64,000 nucleotides of DNA, from the NCBI GenBank assembly GCA_003228125.1, contig QGNP01000005.1:1-64000 (forward strand), in the 5' to 3' direction. The notes beneath the pieces were generated by a model that worked only from the letters and a program-made list of their open reading frames with translations, was not told the origin of the DNA and did no database searches. The translations under genes were made by a program, and so were the position numbers. Below, piece by piece: positions 46,484 to 57,658 of this stretch. Source of the stretch: Chloroflexota bacterium. Lineage in GTDB: Bacteria > Chloroflexota > Dehalococcoidia > UBA2979. The stretch's first letter is position 1. The number at the start of each line of letters is the position of its first letter.

Positions 46484-49072
46484 TTATTTTTTAGACTTTT
46501 GGGAATCTTTTAATTTTTTCTTATCTATTAATTCGACAGCTATTTCTAACGTAATATCTTGTCCAATTAGTTCTTTAGGTAAACTTGCATTGATTTTACC
46601 ATCAGTAATGTAAGGTCCAAATCTACCTTTTTTAAGTAGTAATAATTTTTTACTAGTTGCGTCAATTCCAATTTCTTTACTTCCCGGTTTATTTTTTAGG
46701 AGGACAAGTGCCTCTTCTATAGAAATTTTTTCTAATTGTTCATATGTGTCAATTGAAGCAGATTTAGAACCAGATTTAATATATGGACCATTTCTTCCAT
46801 AATGAGCAGTTATTACTACATCATCTTGAGGATTCACTCCTATTTCTTTAGGATAGGTTAATAATTCAAGAGCTAATTTAAGCGTTAACTCTTCTGGGAT
46901 CATATTAGGCCATAAGCCAGCTCTTTTTATAACAGGTTCGTCTAATTCTTTATCTGTATGCTGTATATAGGGACCAAATTTTCCTGTTTTTAGTTCTACA
47001 ATTCCACTAGATGGATGTTCTCCAAGTAATTTTCCTTGTACTGATAATGTACTAATTAGATCTTCTGCTTTTTTTAAAGTTAATTCATCGGGAGGAATTT
47101 CATTTGATACTGCTATTTTTGCATCAGTGTCTGCTATCTGTAAATATGGTCCAAATTGGCCAACTCTTAAAGCTACTTCTTCTCCAGTTTTATTAATTCC
47201 AATAACCATAGATGTTATAGCCCTAGGATCGATATTGTCCCAGCAATTTTTAATTCTTTGCTTTAAACCAATTAATGGTAAGTTATTACTAGTCTTTGAA
47301 TCCCCAAAATAAAATTGCGAGAGCCAAGGAGATCTATTTATTGTTCCTGTTGATATTGAATCTAGATCGTCTTCCATTCTGGCGCTGAAATCTAAATCAA
47401 CTAATTCTGGAAAATATTCTTCAAGTAATTGAGTAATAGCAATTCCAGTAAATGAAGGTATGAGCGTTGTTCCTTTTTTGTACGCATATTTTCTACTTGT
47501 TATTGTTTGTATTGTTGAAGAATACGTAGATGGTCTCCCAATGCTGAGTTCTTCTAGCATTTTTACAAGGCTGGCTTCAGTGAATCGATTGACAGACTTT
47601 GTTGTATGTTCATAATTGTTTGCACTTGCAATATTCAAGATATCATTCTCGTTAATTTTAGGAAAAATTTGATTTTTATCATCAATTCCATCATCTATAT
47701 CATTGTCTTTATCTGAATCATCAATGTATAAAATTCTGAACCCATCAAAATTTATTTTTGATCCTTGAGCTATAAATTCCATATTGTCATCAAGAATGGA
47801 AGCACTTGCATTAATTTTCATCCTTGTAGCTTGCATATTGGACATTTGGGACGCCAATGTTCTTTGCCATATTATTTTATAAAGTTTTTCTGCACTTTTT
47901 GAAACAGCTCCTGACAATGCATCGGGATGTTTTGGGTAATCTCCAGTAGGCCTTATGGCCTCATGAGCTTCTTGAGAGTTTTTATTTTTTGATTTATATA
48001 TTTTAGGTTTTTCTGACAAATATTTTTCACCATATAAATCGCTTATGGATTTTCTTATTCCATTGATTGCCGTCGAACTAATATTTACTGAATCAGTTCT
48101 CATATAAGTAATGTAACCATTTTCGTATAATTCTTGTGCAGCACTCATTGTGTCACGTGTTGACATCCTTAATTTTCTACCAGATTCTTGCTGTAAAGAG
48201 GAAGTAGTAAATGGTATTGGACCCTTAGTTTCATAATTATTAGTACTAAATGAAAGTATGGTTAATTTAGTACTAATAAGATTAATGCTAAGTTTTTTTG
48301 CAATTTGAGATGTTAAATGTATTATTTTATCTGGATTAATTAATGTACCATCTTTTCCATTAAAATTTTTACCAGTAGCAATTTTTTTATTATTTAATTC
48401 AGTCAATCTAAATTCAATTTCCTGGTTATTTGTATCAATTTTATTAGCAATAATTTTTAAGCTTGCGTAGTCAATTGATTTAAACCCAATTCTCATTCTT
48501 TCCCTATCAACCAGTATTTTCAATGCAGATGATTGAACTCTTCCAGCGGATAATCCTTTTTGTACGGTCCTCCATAATATTGGAGAAATTTGATAGCCAA
48601 CTAAGCGATCTAAAATTCTTCTTGCTTCTTGTGCTTCAACTAACTTGTTATCAATTTCTCTTGTATTTTTTATTGCTTCTGCTATTGCTTGCTTAGTTAT
48701 TTCATGAAAAACCATTCTTTTTGCAGGAATTTTATTTCCGACTTCTTGTAATATATGCCATGCAATTGCCTCTCCTTCCCTGTCTTCATCAGTAGCTAGA
48801 TAAATAGTTTCTGCTTTATTTACAAATTTTTTTAATTCAGCCACTCTTTTTTTCTGCTCTTTAGACATGACATATGTGGGTTGAAATCCATCTTCAATAT
48901 TAATGCCAATAACTTCTGAACTAAATTTCTCTCTATTTTTTTCAGGTATTTCAGATTTTTTTGATGGAATATCACGAATGTGTCCAACGGAAGCTAAGAC
49001 TTCATATTCGCTTCCAAGAAATTTTTTTATAGTTTTTGCTTTAGTCGGCGATTCTACAACTACAAGATGCAT
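46484..49072 (-). CDS. topA: DNA topoisomerase I
   Basis: 862 aa; MHLVVVESPTKAKTIKKFLG, LATDEDREGEAIAWH, ITYMRTDS; C-terminal repeats. Confidence 0.98.
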   Translation of the reverse strand: MHLVVVESPTKAKTIKKFLGSEYEVLASVGHIRDIPSKKSEIPEKNREKFSSEVIGINIEDGFQPTYVMSKEQKKRVAELKKFVNKAETIYLATDEDREGEAIAWHILQEVGNKIPAKRMVFHEITKQAIAEAIKNTREIDNKLVEAQEARRILDRLVGYQISPILWRTVQKGLSAGRVQSSALKILVDRERMRIGFKSIDYASLKIIANKIDTNNQEIEFRLTELNNKKIATGKNFNGKDGTLINPDKIIHLTSQIAKKLSINLISTKLTILSFSTNNYETKGPIPFTTSSLQQESGRKLRMSTRDTMSAAQELYENGYITYMRTDSVNISSTAINGIRKSISDLYGEKYLSEKPKIYKSKNKNSQEAHEAIRPTGDYPKHPDALSGAVSKSAEKLYKIIWQRTLASQMSNMQATRMKINASASILDDNMEFIAQGSKINFDGFRILYIDDSDKDNDIDDGIDDKNQIFPKINENDILNIASANNYEHTTKSVNRFTEASLVKMLEELSIGRPSTYSSTIQTITSRKYAYKKGTTLIPSFTGIAITQLLEEYFPELVDLDFSARMEDDLDSISTGTINRSPWLSQFYFGDSKTSNNLPLIGLKQRIKNCWDNIDPRAITSMVIGINKTGEEVALRVGQFGPYLQIADTDAKIAVSNEIPPDELTLKKAEDLISTLSVQGKLLGEHPSSGIVELKTGKFGPYIQHTDKELDEPVIKRAGLWPNMIPEELTLKLALELLTYPKEIGVNPQDDVVITAHYGRNGPYIKSGSKSASIDTYEQLEKISIEEALVLLKNKPGSKEIGIDATSKKLLLLKKGRFGPYITDGKINASLPKELIGQDITLEIAVELIDKKKLKDSQKSKK

Positions 49073-49192
49073 AAATACCTCAGATTATTAAATGTTATCT
49101 ATATTAGATAATCTACAGAAAGTTTGTCTGCAATATATTTTATAAATATTATGTTAGAAATTTTAATATTGGCATTAATAAATTTAGAAGTA

Positions 49193-50458
49193 TTAGGTTA
49201 TTTTAGTGACCTTAACTCTTTTAATTCTATGGCCTCGAATAGAGAGAACTTTAAGATTTAAGTTTACATTTTCAGCATTAGTTTTAATATTTACTTGATC
49301 GCCAGGAATAGCAATTCTTCCTAATTTAGTAAGAATTAATCCTCCAATACTGTCGAAGTCTTCACCATCTTCATTAAATCCTATAAAATTATTTATGTCT
49401 AAAATATCCTTCAATTCTTCTATAGGAATACTTGCATCTACAATTAACTCGTTAGACGAAATGCGTTCTATTTCATTTATGTTGGCATCATATTCGTCAG
49501 AAATTTCTCCAACAATTTCTTCTAATAAGTCTTCTACAGTAATCACACCTGCAGTACCTCCATATTCATCTATCACAATTCCTAAATGCACTTGGTTCGT
49601 TTTAAAATCAGCTAGAAGCGCATCTGCTTTTCTTGATTCTGGTATAAAAAAAGGAGGCCTTATTATTGAGGCAATTTCTGAATTTTTAGAGTGCCTATCT
49701 TTTTCACTTTGCGTAATTAATAAGTCTTTTGCGTACAATATGCCAATTACCTTATCTAAAGTATCTTCATAAACAGGTATTCTTGAATAACCTGATTTTG
49801 AAATTAATTCTATAGCATCTTCCAATGAAGATGATTTTGGAATAGATGCAACATCTGTTCTTGGAGACATTAACTCTCTTGCATTTTGATTGTTCATTTT
49901 TAATACACCAAGGATCATTCGTTGTTCGTCAGAAATTAAATCATTTTTGGCTTGATAAGCTAATAAATTTAATAATTCATCAATTGGTCCTGGTTCAATT
50001 AGGCCAATGTTATGACCAACAGCCTTACTTATCAATGCTACTGGTCTTGTTAGTGCCCAAACAAATGGTGTAAAAATTAAGATTGTTACATCTATTATTT
50101 TAGATAGCGGACCACCAATAATTTCTGGATTAATTAGCGCCAATGATCTGGCTGTTTGTCTAATAATAGTCACACTTAAAATAACTAAAATAATGACAAT
50201 TATTGCTTTTGATGGAACACTAGAGATTTCACTTAGTTGTATTGAAGCTAATATTGTACTAGAAACGAGTATTGCTGTAGACGCTACGGATATTGAACTA
50301 AGAATTAATTGTTTCTGACTAATATACTTCCTTAATTTTTTAGACAAGTCATTTGTTTCAGGTGGTGGCCTTCTACTGCTAATAGCACTAATACTAGCTT
50401 CTGCAAAAGCTAGAAATATTAACATGAGTGCCAATATGATTAGTAGAAATATTATCAA
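49193..50458 (-). CDS. CNNM/CorC-HlyC family protein with CBS pair
   Basis: 421 aa; ELMSPRTDVASIPKSSSLEDAIELISKSGYSRIPVYE, VIDEYGGTAGVITVEDLLEEIVGEISDE. Confidence 0.94.
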   Translation of the reverse strand: MIIFLLIILALMLIFLAFAEASISAISSRRPPPETNDLSKKLRKYISQKQLILSSISVASTAILVSSTILASIQLSEISSVPSKAIIVIILVILSVTIIRQTARSLALINPEIIGGPLSKIIDVTILIFTPFVWALTRPVALISKAVGHNIGLIEPGPIDELLNLLAYQAKNDLISDEQRMILGVLKMNNQNARELMSPRTDVASIPKSSSLEDAIELISKSGYSRIPVYEDTLDKVIGILYAKDLLITQSEKDRHSKNSEIASIIRPPFFIPESRKADALLADFKTNQVHLGIVIDEYGGTAGVITVEDLLEEIVGEISDEYDANINEIERISSNELIVDASIPIEELKDILDINNFIGFNEDGEDFDSIGGLILTKLGRIAIPGDQVNIKTNAENVNLNLKVLSIRGHRIKRVKVTKIT

Positions 50459-50530
50459 AAGTTTTTAGTGTTCATTTTCAATAAAATTTGAAAAGCCCTT
50501 CTTATCTATATAATTATATAGGTTAATCAT

Positions 50531-51856
50531 TTATTTTTTCAATGATTTTGCTGGATTTCCTACTAATGTTTGATTATCATTAACATTATTAATAACAACT
50601 GAACCAGCTCCAATGAAGACATTTTTTCCAAGTTTAATGGGTGCAACTAAAGTAGCATTACTACCAATAAATGTATTTTTACCTATATATGTTTTATATT
50701 TTTTTTTGCCATCGTAATTTGCTGTCACAGTTCCAGCTCCAATATTAACTGATTCTTCAATATGCGTATCGCCAATATACGAAAAATGCCCAATGTGACA
50801 ATTTTGTCCTATTAAAGAGTTTTTGATTTCAACATAACTTCCAATTTTAACATTGTTTAAAATTTTGGTACCTGGTCTAATTTGACAAAAAGGACCAATT
50901 TGTATATTTTTATTAATTTCAGCGTTGTTAATTTTTGATGATTCTATGATCGTATCGTCCTTAATGATACTTTTATTGATAGTAGTTGTTGGGCCTATGC
51001 TACAGTTATTTTTAATCACTGTTTTACCAGTAATGAATGAATTAGGTTTGATAATTGTATTTTTACCAATCTTTACATCAAAATCTATATAAGTAGTAGA
51101 AGGGTCTACTATTTCAACTCCCTTACTTATATGCTTGATGCATATAATATTATTAATAATTCTTCTGACTGATGCAAGTTGTTCACCTGTATTAATCTGC
51201 AAAGCTTCATCAGTGTCTTTAAAATCAATAAATTTAATTAACTGGTCTTTTTTTGTAGCTATTTTAACTATCGATGTAAATTCCAGTTCGTTTGTCTTTG
51301 CTTTATTCAACTTATTAATGTTGTCTATAAGCCATTCATTATTAACAGCATAGATTCCTGCATTTAAATAATCTGCGGCGGTATAAGATTTTCTTTCTTC
51401 TATATGCAATACTTGATTTCCTTTAGTAATCAATTTTCCATATCCTTTATACTTATCGCCTGAAACTGCTGCAAGCGTCATCACTGATTGACTTTTTTCA
51501 TGTGCAATAATAATTTTTTTTAACATTTTTGAAGTTATCAATGGAAGATCTCCATTGATAATTAGAGAATATTTATATTTTTTAATCGTGTTGATAGAAA
51601 TTTTTATCGCATCTCCGGTTCCAGTAGCTTTTGATTGAGGAATAATACTAATTTTTTTGTCAATTTTTGATTTAAAATCAGTAACATGTTCTTTAGGTAC
51701 AACTATTGCATTGTCTACTATGCCTGATTGAATTACTTGATCAATGATAATTGATGCAATATTTTTTCCAGCGATTAAATGTAAAGCTTTATGAGAAGTT
51801 GATTTAAAACGTGAACTTTTACCACCTGACAATGAAAGAGATATCCAATTTTTCAC
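50531..51856 (-). CDS. glmU: Bifunctional GlcNAc-1-P uridyltransferase / acetyltransferase
   Basis: 441 aa; LSGGKSSRFKSTSHKALHLIAGK, left-handed beta-helix repeats, VNIGAGTVTANYDGKKKYKTYIG. Confidence 0.95.
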   Translation of the reverse strand: MKNWISLSLSGGKSSRFKSTSHKALHLIAGKNIASIIIDQVIQSGIVDNAIVVPKEHVTDFKSKIDKKISIIPQSKATGTGDAIKISINTIKKYKYSLIINGDLPLITSKMLKKIIIAHEKSQSVMTLAAVSGDKYKGYGKLITKGNQVLHIEERKSYTAADYLNAGIYAVNNEWLIDNINKLNKAKTNELEFTSIVKIATKKDQLIKFIDFKDTDEALQINTGEQLASVRRIINNIICIKHISKGVEIVDPSTTYIDFDVKIGKNTIIKPNSFITGKTVIKNNCSIGPTTTINKSIIKDDTIIESSKINNAEINKNIQIGPFCQIRPGTKILNNVKIGSYVEIKNSLIGQNCHIGHFSYIGDTHIEESVNIGAGTVTANYDGKKKYKTYIGKNTFIGSNATLVAPIKLGKNVFIGAGSVVINNVNDNQTLVGNPAKSLKK

Positions 51857-51975
51857 TTATTTAGTCCTTCACAATTTTTTACAAAGAAAAATTACTTACA
51901 AAAAGTATCCGTATATAATATTTCCAGTGTTATATTGATTATTGTATTTCATTAATGTAAATAAAGGTTAACTTA

Positions 51976-54636
51976 TTGCTTGTTAAAGATATACGTAATA
52001 GTTTTTTAAATTTTTTTGAAGAAAAAGATCACCTTCGTATACCATCTTCTTCTTTGGTACCTCACAATGACCCTACCTTAATGTTTACAACTGCAGGCAT
52101 GGTGCAATTTAAACCATATTTTATGGGCATTGACAAACCTCCTGCATCACGATTAACTTCAATTCAAAAATGCTTTAGAACTACTGATATTGAATTAGTA
52201 GGTGATTCCTCACATCTTACCTTTTTTGAAATGCTAGGTAACTTTTCTGTTGGCGATTATTATAAAGATGATGCAATAGAATGGGCTTGGGAATTTCTTG
52301 TAAATGAATTATCAATTGATAAAAAAAGATTATGGGCAACAGTGTATAAAGATGATGAAGAAGCATATAATTTGTGGAAAAAAATTGGTATTCCTGAACA
52401 GAAAATTTTACGTTATGATGCAATGCAAGGTAACTGGTGGGGTCCACCAGGATTAAGCGGTCCATGTGGCCCATGTTCTGAATTACACTATGATTACGGG
52501 GAACCCTTATTAGTACCTAGAGATTATAATTACAATTCAGATCATCCTGCTTTAGATTCTGGAAGATTCCTAGAAATTTGGAATTTAGTTTTTATGAGTT
52601 ATTTTCAAAATGAAGATGGCAAAAAAAATGCTCTTCCTAGCACTAATATAGACACAGGTGCTGGACTTGAAAGACTCGCAAGTGTCATTCAAGGAACTAG
52701 ATCTGTTTATGAAACAGACGAGTTGAGTACTATTTTACCTGCATCATTAGAGGCATTAAATATACAAAATGATTTAAACAATTCTGATCAAAATTTTTGG
52801 CTCAGATCTATTTCTGAGCACTCAAGGGCCCTTGCATTTTTAATTGCTGATGGAGTACATCCTTCAAATGAAGGCAGGGGTTATGTATTAAGAAGATTAT
52901 TACGAAGAGCTGTTTATGCTGGATATAGACTTAACAGAACTGATCCATTTTTATCTAGCATTGTTAGTAGCTCTATAGATATAAGTAGTCATGCATACCC
53001 TGAACTTCTTACTCAAAAAAAATTAATACTTGAACTTGTAAATAATGAAGAATCAAGATTTCAAGAAACTTTAGACAAAGGAATTTCTTTGCTTGAAGAA
53101 CATCTTAATAAACTGTCTGCAGGAAAAATATTATCTGGAAATATTGCTTTTAATTTGTACGACACTCATGGCTTACCTTTTGAACTCGTTAAAGAAATAT
53201 CATTGCAAAAATTAATCGAAGTTGATGGTGTGGGATTTGCTAAGTGCATGGAGGAACAACAAAGTCGATCAAGATTAAATTCATCAAACGCTATTTCGTT
53301 AGAATCTTCATACTTAAAGAATCTTCCAACTAAAATTACTACTGAATTTATTGGATACGAGCACATGGTTAATAAAGCTAAAGTCCTGCATGTTTCTCAA
53401 ATAAATGATACTGATAATGTCACTGGATTATCTAGATTAATTTTAGATACAACAACTATGTATCCTGAGGGAGGAGGACAAATTGCTGATAATGGCATAA
53501 TTTCCTCTGCTAATAGCTTGTTTGAAGTTTCTGACGTTCAATCATTTGGTGAATCTATTATACATTTTGGTAAATTTGTCAAAGGTTTTTTTGAATTAGG
53601 AGAGATTGTAGAAGTTAACGTTAATAAGGATTTAAGAATAGCATCTGCTTCTAATCATACTGCAACACATTTATTGTTTGCAGCATTAAGGAATTCTTTA
53701 GGAGATCATGTTAAGCAAGCTGGATCGTATGTAGGTCCTGATAGACTAAGATTTGATTACACAACAACCATTACTCCTTCTATTCAGGAACTTAATGCAA
53801 TACAAATGATCGTTAATGCTAAAATTAGGGATAATATCCATAGTCATATTGAAGAGATGGATTATGAAACAGCTATTGATAAAGGAGCCAATGCTTTTTT
53901 TGGTGATAAGTACTCATCGATTGTTCGTGTTGTCGAATATTGTGAATCAAGAGGATCTCATCCAGTAATTGATAATGCATGTTTTAGTAGAGAACTATGC
54001 GGAGGAACTCATCTTTCGTCCACAGGTCAGGCTGGATTATTTATTATTACCTCTGATACATCGATTGGTTCTGGAATACGTCGAATAGAAGCAATTACTG
54101 GATTAATAGCAGAGAGGTATCTTTCTGAAAATTTATCTATTTTAAATGAGCTGGGTGCCAAATTTAAAATTCCATCAATTGAAATTTTATCAAGAATTGA
54201 AATCATGGAATCACAGATTAGAAATAGTAATATAAAAATAGAAAATCTTGAAAAAACAATGCAAATAAATAAAGCTGGTTTATTTATCGACAATGCAATA
54301 ATTCACAATGATGTTAAAATTATTAAAGAACTTCTTGAAGACACGACTATTGATGCCATGAAAGCTTTAATTGACGAGATTAGGAGAAAGTCTGATAAAG
54401 TAGTTATTATTTTATCATCTGTACGCGATCATAAAGTGCAATTAATAATTGGCGTTAGTAATGATTTAGTTAGTGTTGGCATAGATGCTGGAAAACTTGT
54501 TAAAGAAGGCTCATTAAGTTTAGGTGGTGGTGGTGGTGGAAAACCATCCTTAGCTCAAGGTGGCGGAGATAACATTGACAAGCTTGATAATGTGCTAACT
54601 CAACTTTCTAATCGTGTCATAGATTTAATTAAGTAA
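51976..54636 (+). CDS. alaS: Alanine-tRNA ligase
   Basis: 886 aa; FLNFFEEKDHLRIPSSSLVPHNDPTLMFTTAGMVQFKPYF, NHTATHLLFAALR, CGGTH, glycine-rich LGGGGGGKPSLAQGGG. Confidence 0.98.
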   Translation: MLVKDIRNSFLNFFEEKDHLRIPSSSLVPHNDPTLMFTTAGMVQFKPYFMGIDKPPASRLTSIQKCFRTTDIELVGDSSHLTFFEMLGNFSVGDYYKDDAIEWAWEFLVNELSIDKKRLWATVYKDDEEAYNLWKKIGIPEQKILRYDAMQGNWWGPPGLSGPCGPCSELHYDYGEPLLVPRDYNYNSDHPALDSGRFLEIWNLVFMSYFQNEDGKKNALPSTNIDTGAGLERLASVIQGTRSVYETDELSTILPASLEALNIQNDLNNSDQNFWLRSISEHSRALAFLIADGVHPSNEGRGYVLRRLLRRAVYAGYRLNRTDPFLSSIVSSSIDISSHAYPELLTQKKLILELVNNEESRFQETLDKGISLLEEHLNKLSAGKILSGNIAFNLYDTHGLPFELVKEISLQKLIEVDGVGFAKCMEEQQSRSRLNSSNAISLESSYLKNLPTKITTEFIGYEHMVNKAKVLHVSQINDTDNVTGLSRLILDTTTMYPEGGGQIADNGIISSANSLFEVSDVQSFGESIIHFGKFVKGFFELGEIVEVNVNKDLRIASASNHTATHLLFAALRNSLGDHVKQAGSYVGPDRLRFDYTTTITPSIQELNAIQMIVNAKIRDNIHSHIEEMDYETAIDKGANAFFGDKYSSIVRVVEYCESRGSHPVIDNACFSRELCGGTHLSSTGQAGLFIITSDTSIGSGIRRIEAITGLIAERYLSENLSILNELGAKFKIPSIEILSRIEIMESQIRNSNIKIENLEKTMQINKAGLFIDNAIIHNDVKIIKELLEDTTIDAMKALIDEIRRKSDKVVIILSSVRDHKVQLIIGVSNDLVSVGIDAGKLVKEGSLSLGGGGGGKPSLAQGGGDNIDKLDNVLTQLSNRVIDLIK

Positions 54637-54647
54637 TTAGGAAAATA

Positions 54648-55025
54648 ATGAGATGGATAGGCGTAGATTATGGTGAATCATATATTGGTGTTGCAGTATC
54701 CAATGACAACAATACGATGGCCATTCCTAAAGAAATAATTTTATTTAATAATCATATTATGTTTTTTACATCAATGCTAGAACTTGATGCATTTCAAGGA
54801 TTTGTTGTAGGATTACCCATGCATTTGTCTGGACATGAAGGGGTTTTAGCAGAAAAAGCTCGTAAATTTGGAACACATTTAAATGAACAGTTTAAATTAA
54901 AAATTATTTACGAGGATGAGAGACTTACTTCTAAGCAATCAGAATCAATTCCTAGAAAAAAGAAAGCTAGATATGATGACATTGCGGCATCTATTATTTT
55001 GCAACAATACTTAGATAGGAAATAA
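54648..55025 (+). CDS. ruvX: RuvX/YqgF family Holliday junction resolvase
   Basis: MRWIGVDYGESYIGVAVSN; YEDERLTSKQSE; DDIAASIILQQYL. Confidence 0.92.
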   Translation: MRWIGVDYGESYIGVAVSNDNNTMAIPKEIILFNNHIMFFTSMLELDAFQGFVVGLPMHLSGHEGVLAEKARKFGTHLNEQFKLKIIYEDERLTSKQSESIPRKKKARYDDIAASIILQQYLDRK

Positions 55026-55027
55026 AT

Positions 55028-56134
55028 ATGTCTTTAATTAACTATTTAATAGATAAATTTTATTCAATTTTCTTTATTTCATTACTTGCCATGATATGTT
55101 TTTTCTTTATTTTTATCTTCGTAACTTTATCATTTTCGGAAATATCTAATCGCAATCAATATACTAGTATAAATTTGATGAATAATAATTCAATATTAGA
55201 AATTAGTAGCGGCTTAAATTCAAATAATATTGTAAAATTTATTAAATCTAAAGAAGTCATTGATGATATTGATAAATTTTCTTTTTTTCTAGAATTAAAA
55301 CAAGCTGAATCTAAATTAAAGGCTGGAAAATATCAGCTTGGATCTATAAATACCCCTTTATCTATTTTAAATCAATTAATTATTGGTTCTAATTCGATGG
55401 ATTTAGTTTTAATACCTGAAGGTTTACGAATTGAAGAAATAATTAATATTTTAATAGATGAAGATGTTGTTACTTTTCAAGACTGGCAAAACTTCTCTTC
55501 CAGTAATATTACTCATAATTTATTGATAAATAAAAATATCAGTAGAGCCGATTCACTAAATGGTTATTTATTCCCATCAAGTTATGCAATTTCAAATGGA
55601 GATTCTTTACAATTTATTTTTGTTACAATGATGGATGAATTAGAAAAAAGGATATTGGAAAAATATGAATCATTGAACCTGCAAGAATACAATGATTTGG
55701 AACTTAATTTAAATGAAATTATCATTCTAGCTTCTTTGATTGAACGTGAATCTGTATTAGCTGATGAACAACCTATTATTTCTTCTGTTTTACGAAATAG
55801 ACTAAAAATTGATATGCTTTTGCAATCAGATCCATCTGTGCAATATGCCATAGCTAATTCAGAAAGTGTGCAAAAATTTGGTTGGTGGAAGCAGGATCTA
55901 ACAATGGATGATCTTGTGGCTGATTCTTTATATAATACTTACAAGTATTCTGGATTACCTGATGGTCCAATTGCTAATCCAGGCATGAGTGCAATATATG
56001 CTGCAATGGAACCTCAAGAAACAGATTTTATTTTTTTTGTTGCAAGTGAAAAATGTGATGGAAGTCATAGATTTTCTAAAACATTAGCTGAGCATAATGA
56101 TTGGGTTTATAAGTATCAAAAAAATTGTTTGTAG
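55028..56134 (+). CDS. mltG: Endolytic transglycosylase MltG
   Basis: 368 aa; N-terminal TM; IIILASLIERESVLADEQPIISSVLRNRLKIDMLLQSDPSVQYA; YNTYKYSGLPDGPIANPGMSAI. Confidence 0.95.
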   Translation: MSLINYLIDKFYSIFFISLLAMICFFFIFIFVTLSFSEISNRNQYTSINLMNNNSILEISSGLNSNNIVKFIKSKEVIDDIDKFSFFLELKQAESKLKAGKYQLGSINTPLSILNQLIIGSNSMDLVLIPEGLRIEEIINILIDEDVVTFQDWQNFSSSNITHNLLINKNISRADSLNGYLFPSSYAISNGDSLQFIFVTMMDELEKRILEKYESLNLQEYNDLELNLNEIIILASLIERESVLADEQPIISSVLRNRLKIDMLLQSDPSVQYAIANSESVQKFGWWKQDLTMDDLVADSLYNTYKYSGLPDGPIANPGMSAIYAAMEPQETDFIFFVASEKCDGSHRFSKTLAEHNDWVYKYQKNCL

Positions 56135-56160
56135 GTACAAGTGTGTTAAAAGGATAATTC

Positions 56161-57003
56161 ATGAGTAATGTAGGATTAATTGGGGCATCATTGAAACATT
56201 CTATTTCAAAAGACTTGCATATGAATGCTGCTGGTCAATTTAATTTGCAATTAGAATATAATCTTTGGGAAATAGAAAGTAACATTGAAAAATTTATACA
56301 TAAAGTAAGGGATAGTAATATTTTAGGATTTAATATTACTATCCCTTATAAAGAGAAGGTTATTAGTTTTTTGGATGAACTAGATCCTATTTCTGAAGAA
56401 ATAGGATCTGTAAATACTGTCGTTAATAATAATGGAAAATTAATTGGTTATAATACTGATTTGTATGGAATACAAAAAAGTTTTGAATTAAATAATACTA
56501 ATATTTTAGATAAAAAGATTTTTATCATTGGTTCTGGTGGAGTTGCTAAAACATTAATATATTATTTTATAAAAAATCATGCAGGCCAGATAATTGTTGT
56601 AAATCGTTCTGCTTCTAAATTTTCTTCAATTAAATCTTTTGGCAATGAAATAGAATGTTTAACATTTGATGATCCTAAGTTAAGTACAGTACAGCTTAAT
56701 GCAGATATCATTGTTAATGCTACTCCATTTGGCATGAAATTTAGTACCCTTGAGGGTCAATTGCCTCCTTTTAATACTTCATTTAATTCTAATCAATTAA
56801 TTTTTGATTTAGTCTATAACCCAGAATTAACTCCTTTAGTTCTTCTTGCAAATAAGATGGGCTCTAAGACAATAACCGGCTTAGGAATGCTAGTATATCA
56901 GGCTGCAAAATCATTTGAATTGTGGACTAATCAATTTCCTAACGAGGAAGAAATGCTTATAGAAGGAAGAAAAATATTAAGTAATAATGAAGGAAATTTT
57001 TAA
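56161..57003 (+). CDS. aroE: Shikimate dehydrogenase
   Basis: 280 aa; GLIGASLKHSISKDLHMNAA, GFNITIPYKEKV, GLGMLVYQAAKSFELWT. Confidence 0.96.
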   Translation: MSNVGLIGASLKHSISKDLHMNAAGQFNLQLEYNLWEIESNIEKFIHKVRDSNILGFNITIPYKEKVISFLDELDPISEEIGSVNTVVNNNGKLIGYNTDLYGIQKSFELNNTNILDKKIFIIGSGGVAKTLIYYFIKNHAGQIIVVNRSASKFSSIKSFGNEIECLTFDDPKLSTVQLNADIIVNATPFGMKFSTLEGQLPPFNTSFNSNQLIFDLVYNPELTPLVLLANKMGSKTITGLGMLVYQAAKSFELWTNQFPNEEEMLIEGRKILSNNEGNF

Positions 57004-57611
57004 TGACAGCGGGAATCATTTTTATCATTTTTATAATTTTATATACAGGATTTGTTGTCATGCAGGGTAGACTTGCATCTAAAGCCTGGATGAAAAATGT
57101 TGATAATAATAATCAGGAAACAATTGAAGAGGCACTTAATCAAGCATTTGAATCTTGGCGAAGACCTAAAAAAAATGATCAAATTCCTTATGCTGATTGG
57201 TCGTCCATTGAAACTATGGAAGTTAAAAATGTGACAAGAGAGAAATGTAGAGTTTCAATGATATCTGGTCCTGATATCAGGATTATAGATACTGTAAGAA
57301 AGCAAACAGGTGATGCTCGTTCTGTTGCAAGAAGATCTGCGATTATGCTTGCAGAACGATTATTTTTTGATGTGCCTTTCTTATATTTTGAATTATTACA
57401 AATTGATGTTTATGAACTCTCTAATAATGACATAAAAAATAAAAATTGCATCTTGTCAACGCAAATTACAAGAGACGATGCTAATGTTGCAGACTGGAAT
57501 AGTTATTTAAATGAAGAAGATACACAAAATATATTGTCTAACTGGAAAACTATGCAAAATAAAGGAGCTTTAACGAAAATTAACCCTGACAATAATGCTA
57601 TTCTTGAATAG
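57003..57611 (+). CDS. Hypothetical membrane-anchored protein in the aro operon
   Basis: 202 aa; single N-terminal TM (MTAGIIFIIFIILYTGFVVMQG); overlaps aroE stop by a few nt, followed by aroC. Confidence 0.8.
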   Translation: MTAGIIFIIFIILYTGFVVMQGRLASKAWMKNVDNNNQETIEEALNQAFESWRRPKKNDQIPYADWSSIETMEVKNVTREKCRVSMISGPDIRIIDTVRKQTGDARSVARRSAIMLAERLFFDVPFLYFELLQIDVYELSNNDIKNKNCILSTQITRDDANVADWNSYLNEEDTQNILSNWKTMQNKGALTKINPDNNAILE

Positions 57612-57658
57612 TTGCAAATTTGCATTAACATTATTGTTATTTATGCGTTTAAAATTTT